A stretch of DNA of 64,000 nucleotides from the NCBI RefSeq assembly GCF_000024565.1, contig NC_013515.1, positions 912,497-976,496 of the forward strand. Direction: 5' to 3'. Under the pieces are notes generated by a model. That model did not search any database and had not been told where the DNA came from. It saw only the letters and a program-made list of their open reading frames with translations. Source of the DNA: Streptobacillus moniliformis DSM 12112 (GTDB taxonomy: Bacteria > Fusobacteriota > Fusobacteriia > Fusobacteriales > Leptotrichiaceae). Positions 1 to 10,703 of this stretch are shown here, one piece after another. Position numbers and translations under genes: made by a program. The stretch's first letter is position 1; each line of letters begins with the position of its first letter.

Positions 1-568
1 ATAATCCTGATATAAACATCATTCTCATAAACATATTAAATACTTTTAGTATGTACTTAGTTAAATTTGATATATCTGCAAAAGATTTAATAAATTCAAC
101 TAAAACCGAACTGCTTGCAAGTATAAGTAAAATAAATATAGGTGTTATGAAAACAAGGGCGGTATAACTAATAATCTTAGAAGTGAAATTTCTATTTTTT
201 CTTACATTCCAAATATCATTAAATGTATTTTCAAGTAAATCAAACATACTAATTACTGAAAAAATTAATATTAAAATTCCTAATCCAGTAAGTATTCCAC
301 CTCTTGCATTTTCTATTAGATTATTAGTAGTTTCTAATATATATGCTAAAACTTGTTCATTTTGAGGTAATAAAGCATTAACCTGAGCAATTAATTTTTC
401 ATCCAAACCAAAACCTTTTGCAATTCCAAGTATAATGGCAAAAAAAGGGAATATTGTTAGTATCATCATGTATGTTAGATTTGATGCAAGCAATGACAAA
501 TCTTTAGAAAAATACTTTTTAAAATATATTTTTACCATTGATATTACTTTTTCTTTATTATATATCAT
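1..568 (-). CDS. YihY/UPF0761-family inner-membrane protein (C-terminally cut by window edge)
   Basis: Reading from the ATG at 568, the frame stays open to the window edge for 189 codons. It encodes a polytopic membrane protein. The N-terminal part contains S-L-L-A-S-N-L-T-Y-M-M-I-L-T-I-F-P and then a hydrophobic helix ending in a segment like F-N-D-I-W-N-V-R, both typical of the YihY/BrkB-like family of inner-membrane proteins whose function is still unclear. Its ATG overlaps the thiI stop (ATGA), so it is co-transcribed and translationally coupled with thiI and tgt. The 3' part of the gene lies outside the window. Confidence 0.8.
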   Translation of the reverse strand, partial: MIYNKEKVISMVKIYFKKYFSKDLSLLASNLTYMMILTIFPFFAIILGIAKGFGLDEKLIAQVNALLPQNEQVLAYILETTNNLIENARGGILTGLGILILIFSVISMFDLLENTFNDIWNVRKNRNFTSKIISYTALVFITPIFILLILASSSVLVEFIKSFADISNLTKYILKVFNMFMRMMFISGL

Positions 569-1748
569 TTAACTACAACCATTTTTCTATTATTAAAAAT
601 TTCAAGTAATAATTCATTATAGTTTTCAATTTTTTCTTCTTCAAGTAATATATTATCAAGTTTTGGTTTAGTATTTGGATGTTTAGGTGCAAACATTGCA
701 CATGAATCATCATGTGGTTCTATTGATTTTTCATATGTCCCTATTTCATTTGCTTTTTCAATTATTTCAAGTTTATCTATACTTATTAATGGTCTAAATA
801 CAACTAAATCTTTTACAGAAGCTGCTGTACAATTTAATCCCTCTAGTGTTTGAGAAGCAACTTGCCCTAAACTTTCTCCTGTAACTAAAGCTCTTAAATT
901 ATTCTTCTTAGCAAGCATTTCAGAAAGCCTCATCATCACACGTCTTGTAAGAATAGTTGCATACTCCTTATTTGTTTTTTCATTAATAGCCTGTTGTATA
1001 GGTAAAATATTCATAGAATAAAACTTAGACTTACCATTATATTCACTTAATATTTTTACTAATTCTTCAATTTTAACTAATGCCTTTTCTGAAGTAAAAG
1101 GGAAAGAATGATAAGTAACAAAATCAAGTTTTAATCCCCTCTTAGACATTAAAAATGAAGCAACTGGAGAATCTATTCCACCAGAAATTAAAGATAGACC
1201 ATTTCCAGCAGATCCTAAAGGCAGTCCACCATAAGTATTAATTTTTTGTGTATAAATATATGTTTTCTCTCTAATATCTAAAGATATTAAAACATCAGGA
1301 TTTTTCATAGAAACTTTACTAAATTCAGTATTTATTAAGATATGTGCTCCAAGTTCTTTAGCAAAATCCATAGAATTTTTTTCAAATTTTTTATTAGCTC
1401 TATTTACCTCTACTTTAAAAGTTCTTGCACCATCTTGATATAAGTCGGTTGCAATTTCTTTTAACTTATCTTTTATTAATTTTTCATCTGTATCTACCAT
1501 TATAGAAAAATTGATATTATTTATACCAAAAATCTTTTTTAATTCTAATATTAAACTTTCAATATTTTCTTCATTAGTGTGAACATAAAGTTTAGATAAA
1601 TCATTTACTAATTTTGCATCAAATGATGATATCTTATTATTTATTCTTTGTTTAATATTTCCCTCAAAAATACCTCTGTTTTTACCCTTTAATGCAAGTT
1701 CCCCATAACCTAATCCTATAGCATTAATTTTACTTAACCTAATATTCA

Positions 1749-1749
<1 letters not shown>
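565..1749 (-). CDS. thiI: tRNA 4-thiouridine sulfurtransferase ThiI (short form)
   Basis: 394 residues. ThiI adenylates U8 of tRNA and transfers sulfur to make s4U. An N-terminal THUMP region (about residues 60-165) is followed by the PP-loop ATPase motif S-G-G-I-D-S-P-V-A-S-F near residue 190. The length matches the Gram-positive-type short form without the C-terminal rhodanese domain of the E. coli protein, so sulfur delivery probably relies on a separate cysteine desulfurase (known for Bacillus ThiI, inferred here). The start overlaps the tgt stop by one base (TAATG) and the stop overlaps the YihY start, giving a tightly coupled tgt-thiI-yihY unit. Confidence 0.93.
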
Positions 1750-2915
<1,166 letters not shown>

Positions 2916-2923
2916 TTACCTTC

Positions 2924-5116
2924 CTATTTACGTATTATATCTAATATTTCTCTCATATTTAATAAATTCTTGCTTAATTTTTCATAATCTTCTCTTCTCT
3001 TAACTAAAACTCCTAAATGAATTATTGCTAATTTTTCTCCATTTTCCTTAATTATTTTAGTATTAACTCCTGTTAAATCTATCTTATATTCATTAAGCAA
3101 TCTCATAATATCAAGCATTAATCCTGTTCTTCCTACTGTTTTAATTGTAAAATAAATTTGAAATTTGTTATTAGATTTTTCTAGTAATTTCTCATCCCAA
3201 TACACTTCTATTTCTCTTTCAGATTCATTTTCCAATAATTTTTGAATATTATTACAATCTGATCTGTGTATAACTATTCCTCTACCTCTTGTAACATATC
3301 CTAAAATTTCATCTCCAGGCAGTGGTGCACAACATTTTGCAAAATTAAACAGAGTATTATCAGAACCACTAATTTTTATTCCTTGATTATTTTCTCTTAT
3401 TTTCTGTGTAGTTTTAGCTGTTTCTTCTTCTATAGCTTGTTCTATATCAACTTCTTCTTTTTTTTCAAATTTTGCTACAAAATGCTCTAATGTTAATTCA
3501 TTATTTGCAAATTTATAATAAAGATGTGCTAAAGAAGTTACATTAAATTTTTTCATATATAATAAGACTTTATCATCGTCTTCATAATCTTTGAATTTTA
3601 AGCCTTTTTTATTAAATTCTTCATTTAAAAGAACTTCACCTTCTTTAGACTTCATTTCAAATTCTATATCTTTAAACCATTTTCTAATCTTAGATTTAGA
3701 ACTATGATTATTAACTATATTTATCCAGTCATTACCTGGACCTTTTGCTGTTTTAGATGTTAATATTTCAATTTTATCTCCATTTTCTACAACATAATCA
3801 AGAGTTACTATTCTATCATTTACTTTTGCTCCTATAGTCCTATATCCTATTTGAGTATGTACTTGGAATGCAAAATCTAGTACTGTTGATCCTGCTTGAA
3901 GTTCAACTACATCACCTTTAGGTGTAAATACAAATATTGTTTTCTTTAATATATGTTCTGTAACTTCTTTTGCAAATGTTTCAACAGGTTCATTATTAGA
4001 TGCTCCCTCAATACTTGATTCAACAATTTTCTTTATAGTAGCATAATATTTTTCATTTTTATCCTTTGATTTTTTTTCTTTATACATCCAATGTGCAGCA
4101 ACCCCTTCTTCTGCAATTTGATGCATTTCTTCTGTTCTTATTTGTATTTCTATAATTTGATTATCTATCCCTGTAACTGTTGTATGTATAGATTGATAAC
4201 CATTAGCCTTAGGAACAGCTATATAATCCTTAAATCTACCTGCTATAGGAGTAAATATGGAATGTATAAGACCTAATACTGCATAACATTCTACTTCTTT
4301 TTTAGTTAATATTCTTATTGCAGTGAGATCTGTGAGATCTTTAAATTGCTTATTTTTTTCATACATTTTCCTATATATACTATATAAATGTTTAGTTCTT
4401 CCATTTACATGTGCTTCTATAGAAGCATTTTTTAGCTCTTTTTCAATAATTTCTATTATCTTTTTTATATATCTTTGTCTTTCTTCTTTTTTAGTATTAA
4501 CTAGAAATTTAATTTCTTGATATCCTTTTTTATTTAAATAATAAAAAGAAATATCTTCTAATTCAGATTTTATCTTTCCCATACCAATTCTATGTGCTAT
4601 AGGAGCATAAATATCCATAGTTTCCTTAGATTTTTCTATTTGTTTTTCAGGAGTTTGATATTTTAAAGTTCTCATATTATGCAATCTATCTGCAAGCTTA
4701 ATAATTACAACTCTAACGTCTTCAGACATAGCAACTACCATTTTACGAATGTTTTCTATTTGCTTTCCCTCTTTTTTAGGTAAATTTTTTAATTTTGTAA
4801 CGCCATCTATAAGCATAGAAACATCTTTTCCAAAACTATATTCTATATCTGAAATAGTTATAAATGTGTCTTCAACAACATCATGTAATATACCAGCTAC
4901 TATAGTATCTGTATCCATTCTTAAAGAAAGTAATATTTCAGCAACTTCAAGTGGGTGAATTATATATTCTTCACCACTTTTTCTTTTTTGATCTCTATGA
5001 GCTTCTTCTGCTAAAACATACGCTTCTTCTATTCTTTCTATATCCAGTTCTTTATGATTTTGTATAATATTTTCCTTAATTCTATGATAAACTTCTCTTC
5101 CTGTAATATTTGCCAT
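2924..5116 (-). CDS. rel: bifunctional (p)ppGpp synthetase/hydrolase (RelA/SpoT homologue)
   Basis: 730 residues from the chosen ATG at 5116, which has an AGGGGTG ribosome-binding site 6 nt upstream. A GTG three codons earlier (5125) is less likely because it falls inside that site. Domain order: HD hydrolase (H-P-L-E-V-A; H-D-V-V-E-D-T; L-A-D-R-L-H-N-M-R), synthetase (R-T-K-H-L-Y-S-I-Y-R-K; G-Y-Q-S-I-H-T), TGS and C-terminal ACT. The loop R-F-K-D before the G-Y-Q-S motif is the RXKD type found in bifunctional enzymes. It controls the stringent alarmone. The HD residues are intact, so both activities are expected. Confidence 0.93.
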   Translation of the reverse strand: MANITGREVYHRIKENIIQNHKELDIERIEEAYVLAEEAHRDQKRKSGEEYIIHPLEVAEILLSLRMDTDTIVAGILHDVVEDTFITISDIEYSFGKDVSMLIDGVTKLKNLPKKEGKQIENIRKMVVAMSEDVRVVIIKLADRLHNMRTLKYQTPEKQIEKSKETMDIYAPIAHRIGMGKIKSELEDISFYYLNKKGYQEIKFLVNTKKEERQRYIKKIIEIIEKELKNASIEAHVNGRTKHLYSIYRKMYEKNKQFKDLTDLTAIRILTKKEVECYAVLGLIHSIFTPIAGRFKDYIAVPKANGYQSIHTTVTGIDNQIIEIQIRTEEMHQIAEEGVAAHWMYKEKKSKDKNEKYYATIKKIVESSIEGASNNEPVETFAKEVTEHILKKTIFVFTPKGDVVELQAGSTVLDFAFQVHTQIGYRTIGAKVNDRIVTLDYVVENGDKIEILTSKTAKGPGNDWINIVNNHSSKSKIRKWFKDIEFEMKSKEGEVLLNEEFNKKGLKFKDYEDDDKVLLYMKKFNVTSLAHLYYKFANNELTLEHFVAKFEKKEEVDIEQAIEEETAKTTQKIRENNQGIKISGSDNTLFNFAKCCAPLPGDEILGYVTRGRGIVIHRSDCNNIQKLLENESEREIEVYWDEKLLEKSNNKFQIYFTIKTVGRTGLMLDIMRLLNEYKIDLTGVNTKIIKENGEKLAIIHLGVLVKRREDYEKLSKNLLNMREILDIIRK

Positions 5117-5187
5117 AAAAAGCACCCCTAAACTACTATTTTAATACTAAATTTTACCATTTTTTTTTAGCTATTGCAAATTAAAAA

Positions 5188-5221
5188 AGATGATCAAAAC
5201 TTTAACCATCTAAATCATCTT
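5188..5221 (-). terminator. intrinsic terminator of first autotransporter-like gene
   Basis: Arms AAGATGAT (5188-5195) and ATCATCTT (5214-5221) form a hairpin followed on the minus strand by a T run. The hairpin overlaps the last codons and stop of the gene. An almost identical copy ends the paralogous gene, so the duplicated unit includes the terminator. Confidence 0.8.
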
Positions 5222-7774
5222 ATACACCATTCCTGCCTCTACCCCATTTGCCCTATAACCAGCCTCATTAAATCTATGAACTATATTTACCCACATACTT
5301 AATCTATCATTAACATTCATCTCTCTTAATCCCCACTTTAATTCAAATGTATTCTTGTTATTATTATATAAATACTCTTCCTTTTCTACTCTAACTCCTA
5401 CCAACCTTGTATCATAAATCCAATTAAACTCTAAATATGGATTTATGTTTTTAAAATGAGTAAATAATGTAAGATTAGTCCCCAGTCTTGATTTAATATT
5501 TGAATTACCAAAATATTTTACATCTTCATCATATTTAAGTCCTGTATTAAATATATGAGAATATATTAACTGCCAATAATGACTAGAATGTAATCTCATC
5601 TTACCTATATACATATCTCCTCTTGTCCCTATTTCTAAAGACGCTTTTAATGCATGATTTATATATCTTAACTCATTTTTTATAGCTATCCTATTTTTTA
5701 AATACATATAGTTTAACCAACTATCTACATACCAATTATTATTCTTAAATGTTCCATATATACCAAGTCCAAATGCATTAGTTTTACCTAAATTATTTGC
5801 TTTATCGAAACCAACATTTCCAAATACACCATATTTATATGTTCTATCTTTAATATTACTTTCTACTAAATCATAACCCATAAAGATATTACTCGTATTA
5901 CTTTTTATAGGTAAATTAAATTTATTATCACCTGATAATATATTATTAGAATATATCTTAGATAGTTTAGTCCATAGTTTTTTATTAGCTATACTTTCAT
6001 TATGATCATTAAATGTTAAATTAAATTCATTTCTTGCATTATTAGTAGAATTTAATATTATTCCTATTATAGGCATATTATATGTCTGATTTAAATACCA
6101 ATCATTACCTTCTAAATTTAACCCATATTTATATATACCGTATTCTGAATTTAATAAGGTAAAAGCATCTTTTGTTGAACTTTTAGTTTCTATTAATTTT
6201 AACTTATTTTTCATTCTCTTATCTAATGTGGAGTTAGGATTTGAAATCTCTACTCCTGTACTTCCATTTACTGAGCCATCTAGTTTAAGCTTATCTGATT
6301 TTAGTTCATCTATATATGTTCTCATTAGTAGTTTAGAGTTTTCTCCTATATAGTTTCCTTTAATACTAAGATTACTCGTATTATCTTTACTATTTAAAAA
6401 GCTAATCAAACCTTTATTTACAAATTTATCTTCTACTTCTATATTTGAAGCTTCTAATACATTAATAGTTGATCTTTCATTATTAGTGAACTTTTTAGTT
6501 TTTAACTTAGCTTTTCTAATAGATGGATTACTATTTTCAACTAATATTTCATTGTTCACTTTGTATTCTTCATTAATAAACTCCCATTTAGAACTATCTA
6601 AATGTAATTTCTCAAATTCTTTAAATTTATTACTATCTGTTATTTTACCCTCACCTATTAATCTTAAAGTATCATTATCTCCTTCAGTACTATCTAATTC
6701 TCCTGTTACATTATCCATTGATTTTATAGTAACTATAGTTTCCTTAAATCCTTTTCTTGATAAAAGTAAATTACCCTCTAATACTCCATTTTGTAAATTA
6801 ACATTTAAAACAGAATTTTCCCTTATTTCTTGCATTTTTTCATCACTAATAGGACTTTCTGCTACCTCAGCTCCAATTGAATGTATTTGTAAATTACCTT
6901 TAATTTTTTTATTATTATCTATCCTACCCTTTGCTGCCATTATGATAAGATCTTCTGTTTCTATATTACCAAAATTTTGAAAATTCATATTTGCTGTTCC
7001 TGAAATTAGTTTAATTGAACTTTCAGAATTAATTATTCCAGTAGATGTATTTAAAAATAAGGCTTCTCTACTATTATTTAAATATATATCTTTATCATTA
7101 AACTTATCACTATAACTTCTAGTCCATGTTTCTATATTTCCATTTATTGTACCAGAATTTACAAATCTAAATGATAAATATGCATTAAGTTTTACATTCC
7201 CATTTACTTTACCTTCATTTTTATAATTACCCTCTTCTCTAAATTCAAGATCAGCATTCTTATGAATACCACTTTCTTTATTTATTACACTACCATATTT
7301 AGAACGTATATCAATTTTTCCCTCTATTGTTCCAGCATTGTTTAAAACTATTAGTTCTTCAGATTTTAAATGTATTGATTTATTATAAATTTCATTTGAA
7401 ATTACGGCATTTTCAGAATTTTTAAAGTATATGTACTTACTTTGTGATAATTTAGCAGAATCTTCACCTATTATCTTCTTATTATTAGTTATATGAAGTA
7501 AATCATATGAACCTTTAGATAATTTTTTAATTAATTCATTACTACTTTTTAAAAAACTATTATTAACTATTTTCATATTACTAGAATTATCATCTGAAAA
7601 TACTAGACAATTTCCTGAACCTTCAGTAATATCTTCAATTTTATCATATTTAACTTGCTTTTCAACTTCATTTATCTTCATTATATCCTCATTTATTTTT
7701 TCATCTATAGATTCAGAATTAGAGATAATGGAACTTAAAAAAATAAATAAGAATACAGATCTATTAATACACAT
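5210..7774 (-). CDS. autotransporter-like surface protein, paralogue A (phase-variable promoter)
   Basis: 854 residues: a signal peptide (about residues 1-20), a long passenger rich in Asn, Lys, Ile and Gly with repeated short beta-strand phrases such as N-x-G-x-I (about 100-560), and a C-terminal beta-barrel domain (about 600-854). I do not recognise a named adhesin family. It is a paralogue of the next gene. A central segment (T-K-K-F-T-N-N-E-R-S-T-I-N) and the last ~65 residues are nearly identical while the N-terminal passenger differs, a pattern that favours recombination between the two. Ribosome-binding site AAAAGGAG is just before the ATG. Expression is probably switched by the C-tract promoter at 7823-7853. 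Confidence 0.82.
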   Translation of the reverse strand: MCINRSVFLFIFLSSIISNSESIDEKINEDIMKINEVEKQVKYDKIEDITEGSGNCLVFSDDNSSNMKIVNNSFLKSSNELIKKLSKGSYDLLHITNNKKIIGEDSAKLSQSKYIYFKNSENAVISNEIYNKSIHLKSEELIVLNNAGTIEGKIDIRSKYGSVINKESGIHKNADLEFREEGNYKNEGKVNGNVKLNAYLSFRFVNSGTINGNIETWTRSYSDKFNDKDIYLNNSREALFLNTSTGIINSESSIKLISGTANMNFQNFGNIETEDLIIMAAKGRIDNNKKIKGNLQIHSIGAEVAESPISDEKMQEIRENSVLNVNLQNGVLEGNLLLSRKGFKETIVTIKSMDNVTGELDSTEGDNDTLRLIGEGKITDSNKFKEFEKLHLDSSKWEFINEEYKVNNEILVENSNPSIRKAKLKTKKFTNNERSTINVLEASNIEVEDKFVNKGLISFLNSKDNTSNLSIKGNYIGENSKLLMRTYIDELKSDKLKLDGSVNGSTGVEISNPNSTLDKRMKNKLKLIETKSSTKDAFTLLNSEYGIYKYGLNLEGNDWYLNQTYNMPIIGIILNSTNNARNEFNLTFNDHNESIANKKLWTKLSKIYSNNILSGDNKFNLPIKSNTSNIFMGYDLVESNIKDRTYKYGVFGNVGFDKANNLGKTNAFGLGIYGTFKNNNWYVDSWLNYMYLKNRIAIKNELRYINHALKASLEIGTRGDMYIGKMRLHSSHYWQLIYSHIFNTGLKYDEDVKYFGNSNIKSRLGTNLTLFTHFKNINPYLEFNWIYDTRLVGVRVEKEEYLYNNNKNTFELKWGLREMNVNDRLSMWVNIVHRFNEAGYRANGVEAGMVYKMI

Positions 7775-7822
7775 TTTTCTCCTTTTAAACCATTAGTTAT
7801 TTTTTTATCAATATTTCAAATA

Positions 7823-7853
7823 ATTATACCCCCCCCCCAGATTAATTTGTCAA
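7823..7853 (-). promoter_or_regulatory. promoter with poly-G spacer (phase-variation switch), paralogue A
   Basis: On the minus strand there is a perfect -35 TTGACA (7848-7853) and a perfect -10 TATAAT (7823-7828). The 19-bp spacer contains ten consecutive G (C at 7829-7838). The start codon is about 45 bp downstream. Spacing 2 bp over the 17-bp optimum predicts weak expression. Loss of two bases would restore it. Confidence 0.85.
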
Positions 7854-7904
7854 TTTCAAAAATTGAAATCTATTTTCACTAAATTGTATTTTTCAATCAA
7901 AAAA

Positions 7905-7939
7905 AAGATGATCAAAACTTTAACCATCTAAATCATCTT
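7905..7939 (-). terminator. intrinsic terminator of second autotransporter-like gene
   Basis: Arms AAGATGAT (7905-7912) and ATCATCTT (7932-7939) followed on the minus strand by a run of T. Copy of the terminator at 5188-5221, and it overlaps the stop codon of paralogue B. Confidence 0.8.
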
Positions 7940-10495
7940 ATACACCATTCCTGCCTCTACCCCATTTGCCCTATAGCCTGCCTCATTAAATCTATGAACC
8001 ATATTTGCCCACATACTTAATCTATCATTAACATTTATCTCTCTTAATCCCCACTTTAATTCAAATGTATTCTTGTTATTATTATATAAATACTCTTCCT
8101 TTTCTACTCTAACTCCTACCAACCTTGTATCATAACTCCAATTAAACTCTATATATGGATTTATGTTTTTAAAATGAGTAAATAATGTAAGATTAGTTCC
8201 TAGTCTTGATTTAATATTTACATTATTTAAATTATTTACATCTTCTATATTAGGATTACTAACATAACTAAATATTAGTTGTTCATATAGATTACACACT
8301 AATCTATTTTTTCCTATATACATATCTCCTTTTGTTCCAACTTCAATAGATGATTTAAAAGTATGTAATCCATAACTAAATACATCATCAGTATTTATTC
8401 TATTTTGTGAATACATATAGTTTAACCAGCTATCTGCATAAAAGTGTTTATTATTCCATGTTCCATACAAACCTAGTCCAAATACTCCTGTTTCTCCTTT
8501 AGATATTTTTTCAAAACCTATATTTCCAAACACTCCATACTTATATTGATCTTTTTTACCTATATCATATCCAACAAATATATTAGTAGTGTTACTACTA
8601 AGATTTAGATTATATCCATTATTATTTGTAAATGTATTTTTGCTAAATATTGTTGATGATTTACTCCAAAATCTATCATTTCCATTATGATCACTATATT
8701 TTAGATTAAATTCATTTTTAGCCTTATATATAGAATTTGCTATTACTCCTAATACTAATTTATTATATTTTTGAGATAAATACCAATCATTACCTTCTAA
8801 ATTTAACCCATATCTATATATACCGTATTCTGAATTTAATAAGGTAAAAGCATCTTTTGTTGAGCTTTTAGTTTCTATTAATTTTAACTTGTTTTTCATT
8901 CTCTTATTTAATGTAGAATTAGGATTTGAAATCTCTACTCCTGTACTTCCACTCGCTGAACCATCTAGTTTAAGTATGTCTGATTCATTTTTATCTATAT
9001 AGGTTCTCATTAGTAGTTTAGAGTTTTCTCCTACATAGTTTCCTTTAATACTGAGATTACTCGTATTATCTTTACTATTTAAAAAACTAATTAAACCTTT
9101 ATTCACAAATTTATCTTCTACTTCTATATTTGAATCTTTTAATATATTAATAGTTGATCTTTCATTATTAGTGAACTTTTTAGTCTTTAAATCACCTTTT
9201 TTAATAGATAATTTACTGGCTTCAACTAGTATTTCATTATTTACTTTATATTCTTCATCACTAAATGTCCAATCAGAATTTTGTAGATGTATCTTTTCAA
9301 AGTCTTTAAATTTATCTTTGCTTTTTACTTCTCCACTTCCTATTAATCTTAAAGTGTCATTATTTCCTTCACTTATTAAATTTCCTGTTACATTACTCAT
9401 AGATTTTATTGTAACTATAGTTTCATTAAATCCCTCTTTTTCTAATTTTAAATCACCTTCTAAAACTCCATTTTGCAAATTTACTAATAATTTCCCATCT
9501 ACATCATCAAAATGAGAAATATTAACATTACCCTTAATTCTATTATTATTCTCTATTTTACCATTAGAACTAGAGATCTCTATTTTTCCACTTGCTTCTA
9601 TATTACCAAAATTTTGAAAATTTAAATTTAGAAGAGTAAAAAACATATTTTCTATTTTAATTATACCAGTTTTATCATTTAAAAAATTAGTCCCCTTATC
9701 TTCATCTGAAATCTCTGAAAGATTATAGTCTATCATCTTAACATCTATAGTTCCAGAATTTACAAATGTAGATTCTGACATATATTTTGTATAAATTCTT
9801 TCTCCTTTAATTTTTCCTTCATTTTTTAAATTTAAACTACACTGATGAGAAAGCAAACTTAAATAACCATCTATTATTCCTGTTTTTCTATTTATTACAC
9901 TTAATTTTGTAATACCATGCAATAAACTATATCCATATATTGTTCCAGCATTATCTAAAACTGTTAATTCTTCACCAAAAAGTTCAATAGCTGTACGATA
10001 TATATTATCTTCTTTTAATTTATTTTCTATTATTGCATTTGCTGAATTTTTAAAATATATATTTTTTGCTCTTAAATCAATTAATCTCTCATTTTCAGAA
10101 GTTTCAATTTTTTTATTATTCATCATATGTATTAAATTTGAATAACCTTCTATACCAGGTTCAATTCCAGGTGCTATAACAAATTCTTTATTTTTTTCAA
10201 GTGAAATATTTGCATTGTTTACTATTTTTAAACTATTTGGTAATTCTTTTTCCTTTGAATATATTTTAGCAGACTTAGATATTGTAAAATCTTTATTAAA
10301 TTCAAAATTTGCTTTTTCATCATTTCCAACATTAATTTCACCTTCAGGATCTTTATATGTTTTATCATATTTAATTTTAGATTCAATTTCATTCATCTTT
10401 TTTATATCTTCATTTATTTTTTCATCCACTGTTTCAGCATTAGCTAAAATGGACATGAGTAAAAATACATATCCCATATACTTATTTTTAACCAT
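7928..10495 (-). CDS. autotransporter-like surface protein, paralogue B (phase-variable promoter)
   Basis: 855 residues: signal peptide ending near A-N-A (about residue 20), a beta-strand-rich passenger, and a C-terminal beta-barrel shared with paralogue A. Both proteins start the mature region with the same phrase (D-E-K-I-N-E-D-I) and share the final barrel, while the passenger between residues about 40 and 370 is divergent. Ribosome-binding site AAAGGAG precedes the ATG at 10495. The promoter at 10534-10560 has a nine-base G tract in its spacer. Because the two genes have independent tracts, a population could express neither, either or both. Function (adhesin or other surface display) is inferred from architecture only. 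Confidence 0.82.
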   Translation of the reverse strand: MVKNKYMGYVFLLMSILANAETVDEKINEDIKKMNEIESKIKYDKTYKDPEGEINVGNDEKANFEFNKDFTISKSAKIYSKEKELPNSLKIVNNANISLEKNKEFVIAPGIEPGIEGYSNLIHMMNNKKIETSENERLIDLRAKNIYFKNSANAIIENKLKEDNIYRTAIELFGEELTVLDNAGTIYGYSLLHGITKLSVINRKTGIIDGYLSLLSHQCSLNLKNEGKIKGERIYTKYMSESTFVNSGTIDVKMIDYNLSEISDEDKGTNFLNDKTGIIKIENMFFTLLNLNFQNFGNIEASGKIEISSSNGKIENNNRIKGNVNISHFDDVDGKLLVNLQNGVLEGDLKLEKEGFNETIVTIKSMSNVTGNLISEGNNDTLRLIGSGEVKSKDKFKDFEKIHLQNSDWTFSDEEYKVNNEILVEASKLSIKKGDLKTKKFTNNERSTINILKDSNIEVEDKFVNKGLISFLNSKDNTSNLSIKGNYVGENSKLLMRTYIDKNESDILKLDGSASGSTGVEISNPNSTLNKRMKNKLKLIETKSSTKDAFTLLNSEYGIYRYGLNLEGNDWYLSQKYNKLVLGVIANSIYKAKNEFNLKYSDHNGNDRFWSKSSTIFSKNTFTNNNGYNLNLSSNTTNIFVGYDIGKKDQYKYGVFGNIGFEKISKGETGVFGLGLYGTWNNKHFYADSWLNYMYSQNRINTDDVFSYGLHTFKSSIEVGTKGDMYIGKNRLVCNLYEQLIFSYVSNPNIEDVNNLNNVNIKSRLGTNLTLFTHFKNINPYIEFNWSYDTRLVGVRVEKEEYLYNNNKNTFELKWGLREINVNDRLSMWANMVHRFNEAGYRANGVEAGMVYKMI

Positions 10496-10533
10496 TTTAA
10501 TCTCCTTTTTTACTTTTTAAACTATATGTAAAG

Positions 10534-10560
10534 AGTATACCCCCCCCCAGCTTTTGTCAA
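10534..10560 (-). promoter_or_regulatory. promoter with poly-G spacer (phase-variation switch), paralogue B
   Basis: On the minus strand: -35 TTGACA (10555-10560), -10 TATACT (10534-10539), 15-bp spacer containing nine consecutive G (C at 10540-10548). Two bases below the 17-bp optimum. The left edge of the upstream insertion sequence is only about 40 bp from the -35. Confidence 0.85.
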
Positions 10561-10609
10561 GAACTAAATGTGAAATTTTTATACAAATAAGGTGGGAATA
10601 ATAAAAAAA

Positions 10610-10646
10610 GGTGATTAAGAATTTCAAAAAAAATTCTTGAATCACC
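10610..10646. repeat. left-end hairpin of IS copy 1
   Basis: GGTGATT-AAGAATTT (10610-10624) pairs with AAATTCTTGAATCACC (10631-10646), 15 bp with one bulged base and a 6-base loop. A-rich sequence lies before it and T-rich after it, so it could also terminate transcription in either direction. Identical at 40966-41002 in the other copy. Confidence 0.75.
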
Positions 10647-10703
10647 TCTTCTTTTTCTGTATAATTTAATCGCCAAACCAAATAACAGAAAGGAGTCAAT
10701 ATA

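Noticed and set aside
6486-6980. 164-codon plus-strand frame inside paralogue A (and 114 codons at 9171-9515)
   Set aside because: Antisense shadows of the repetitive surface-protein genes, present in both paralogues at the same place, with no start site.
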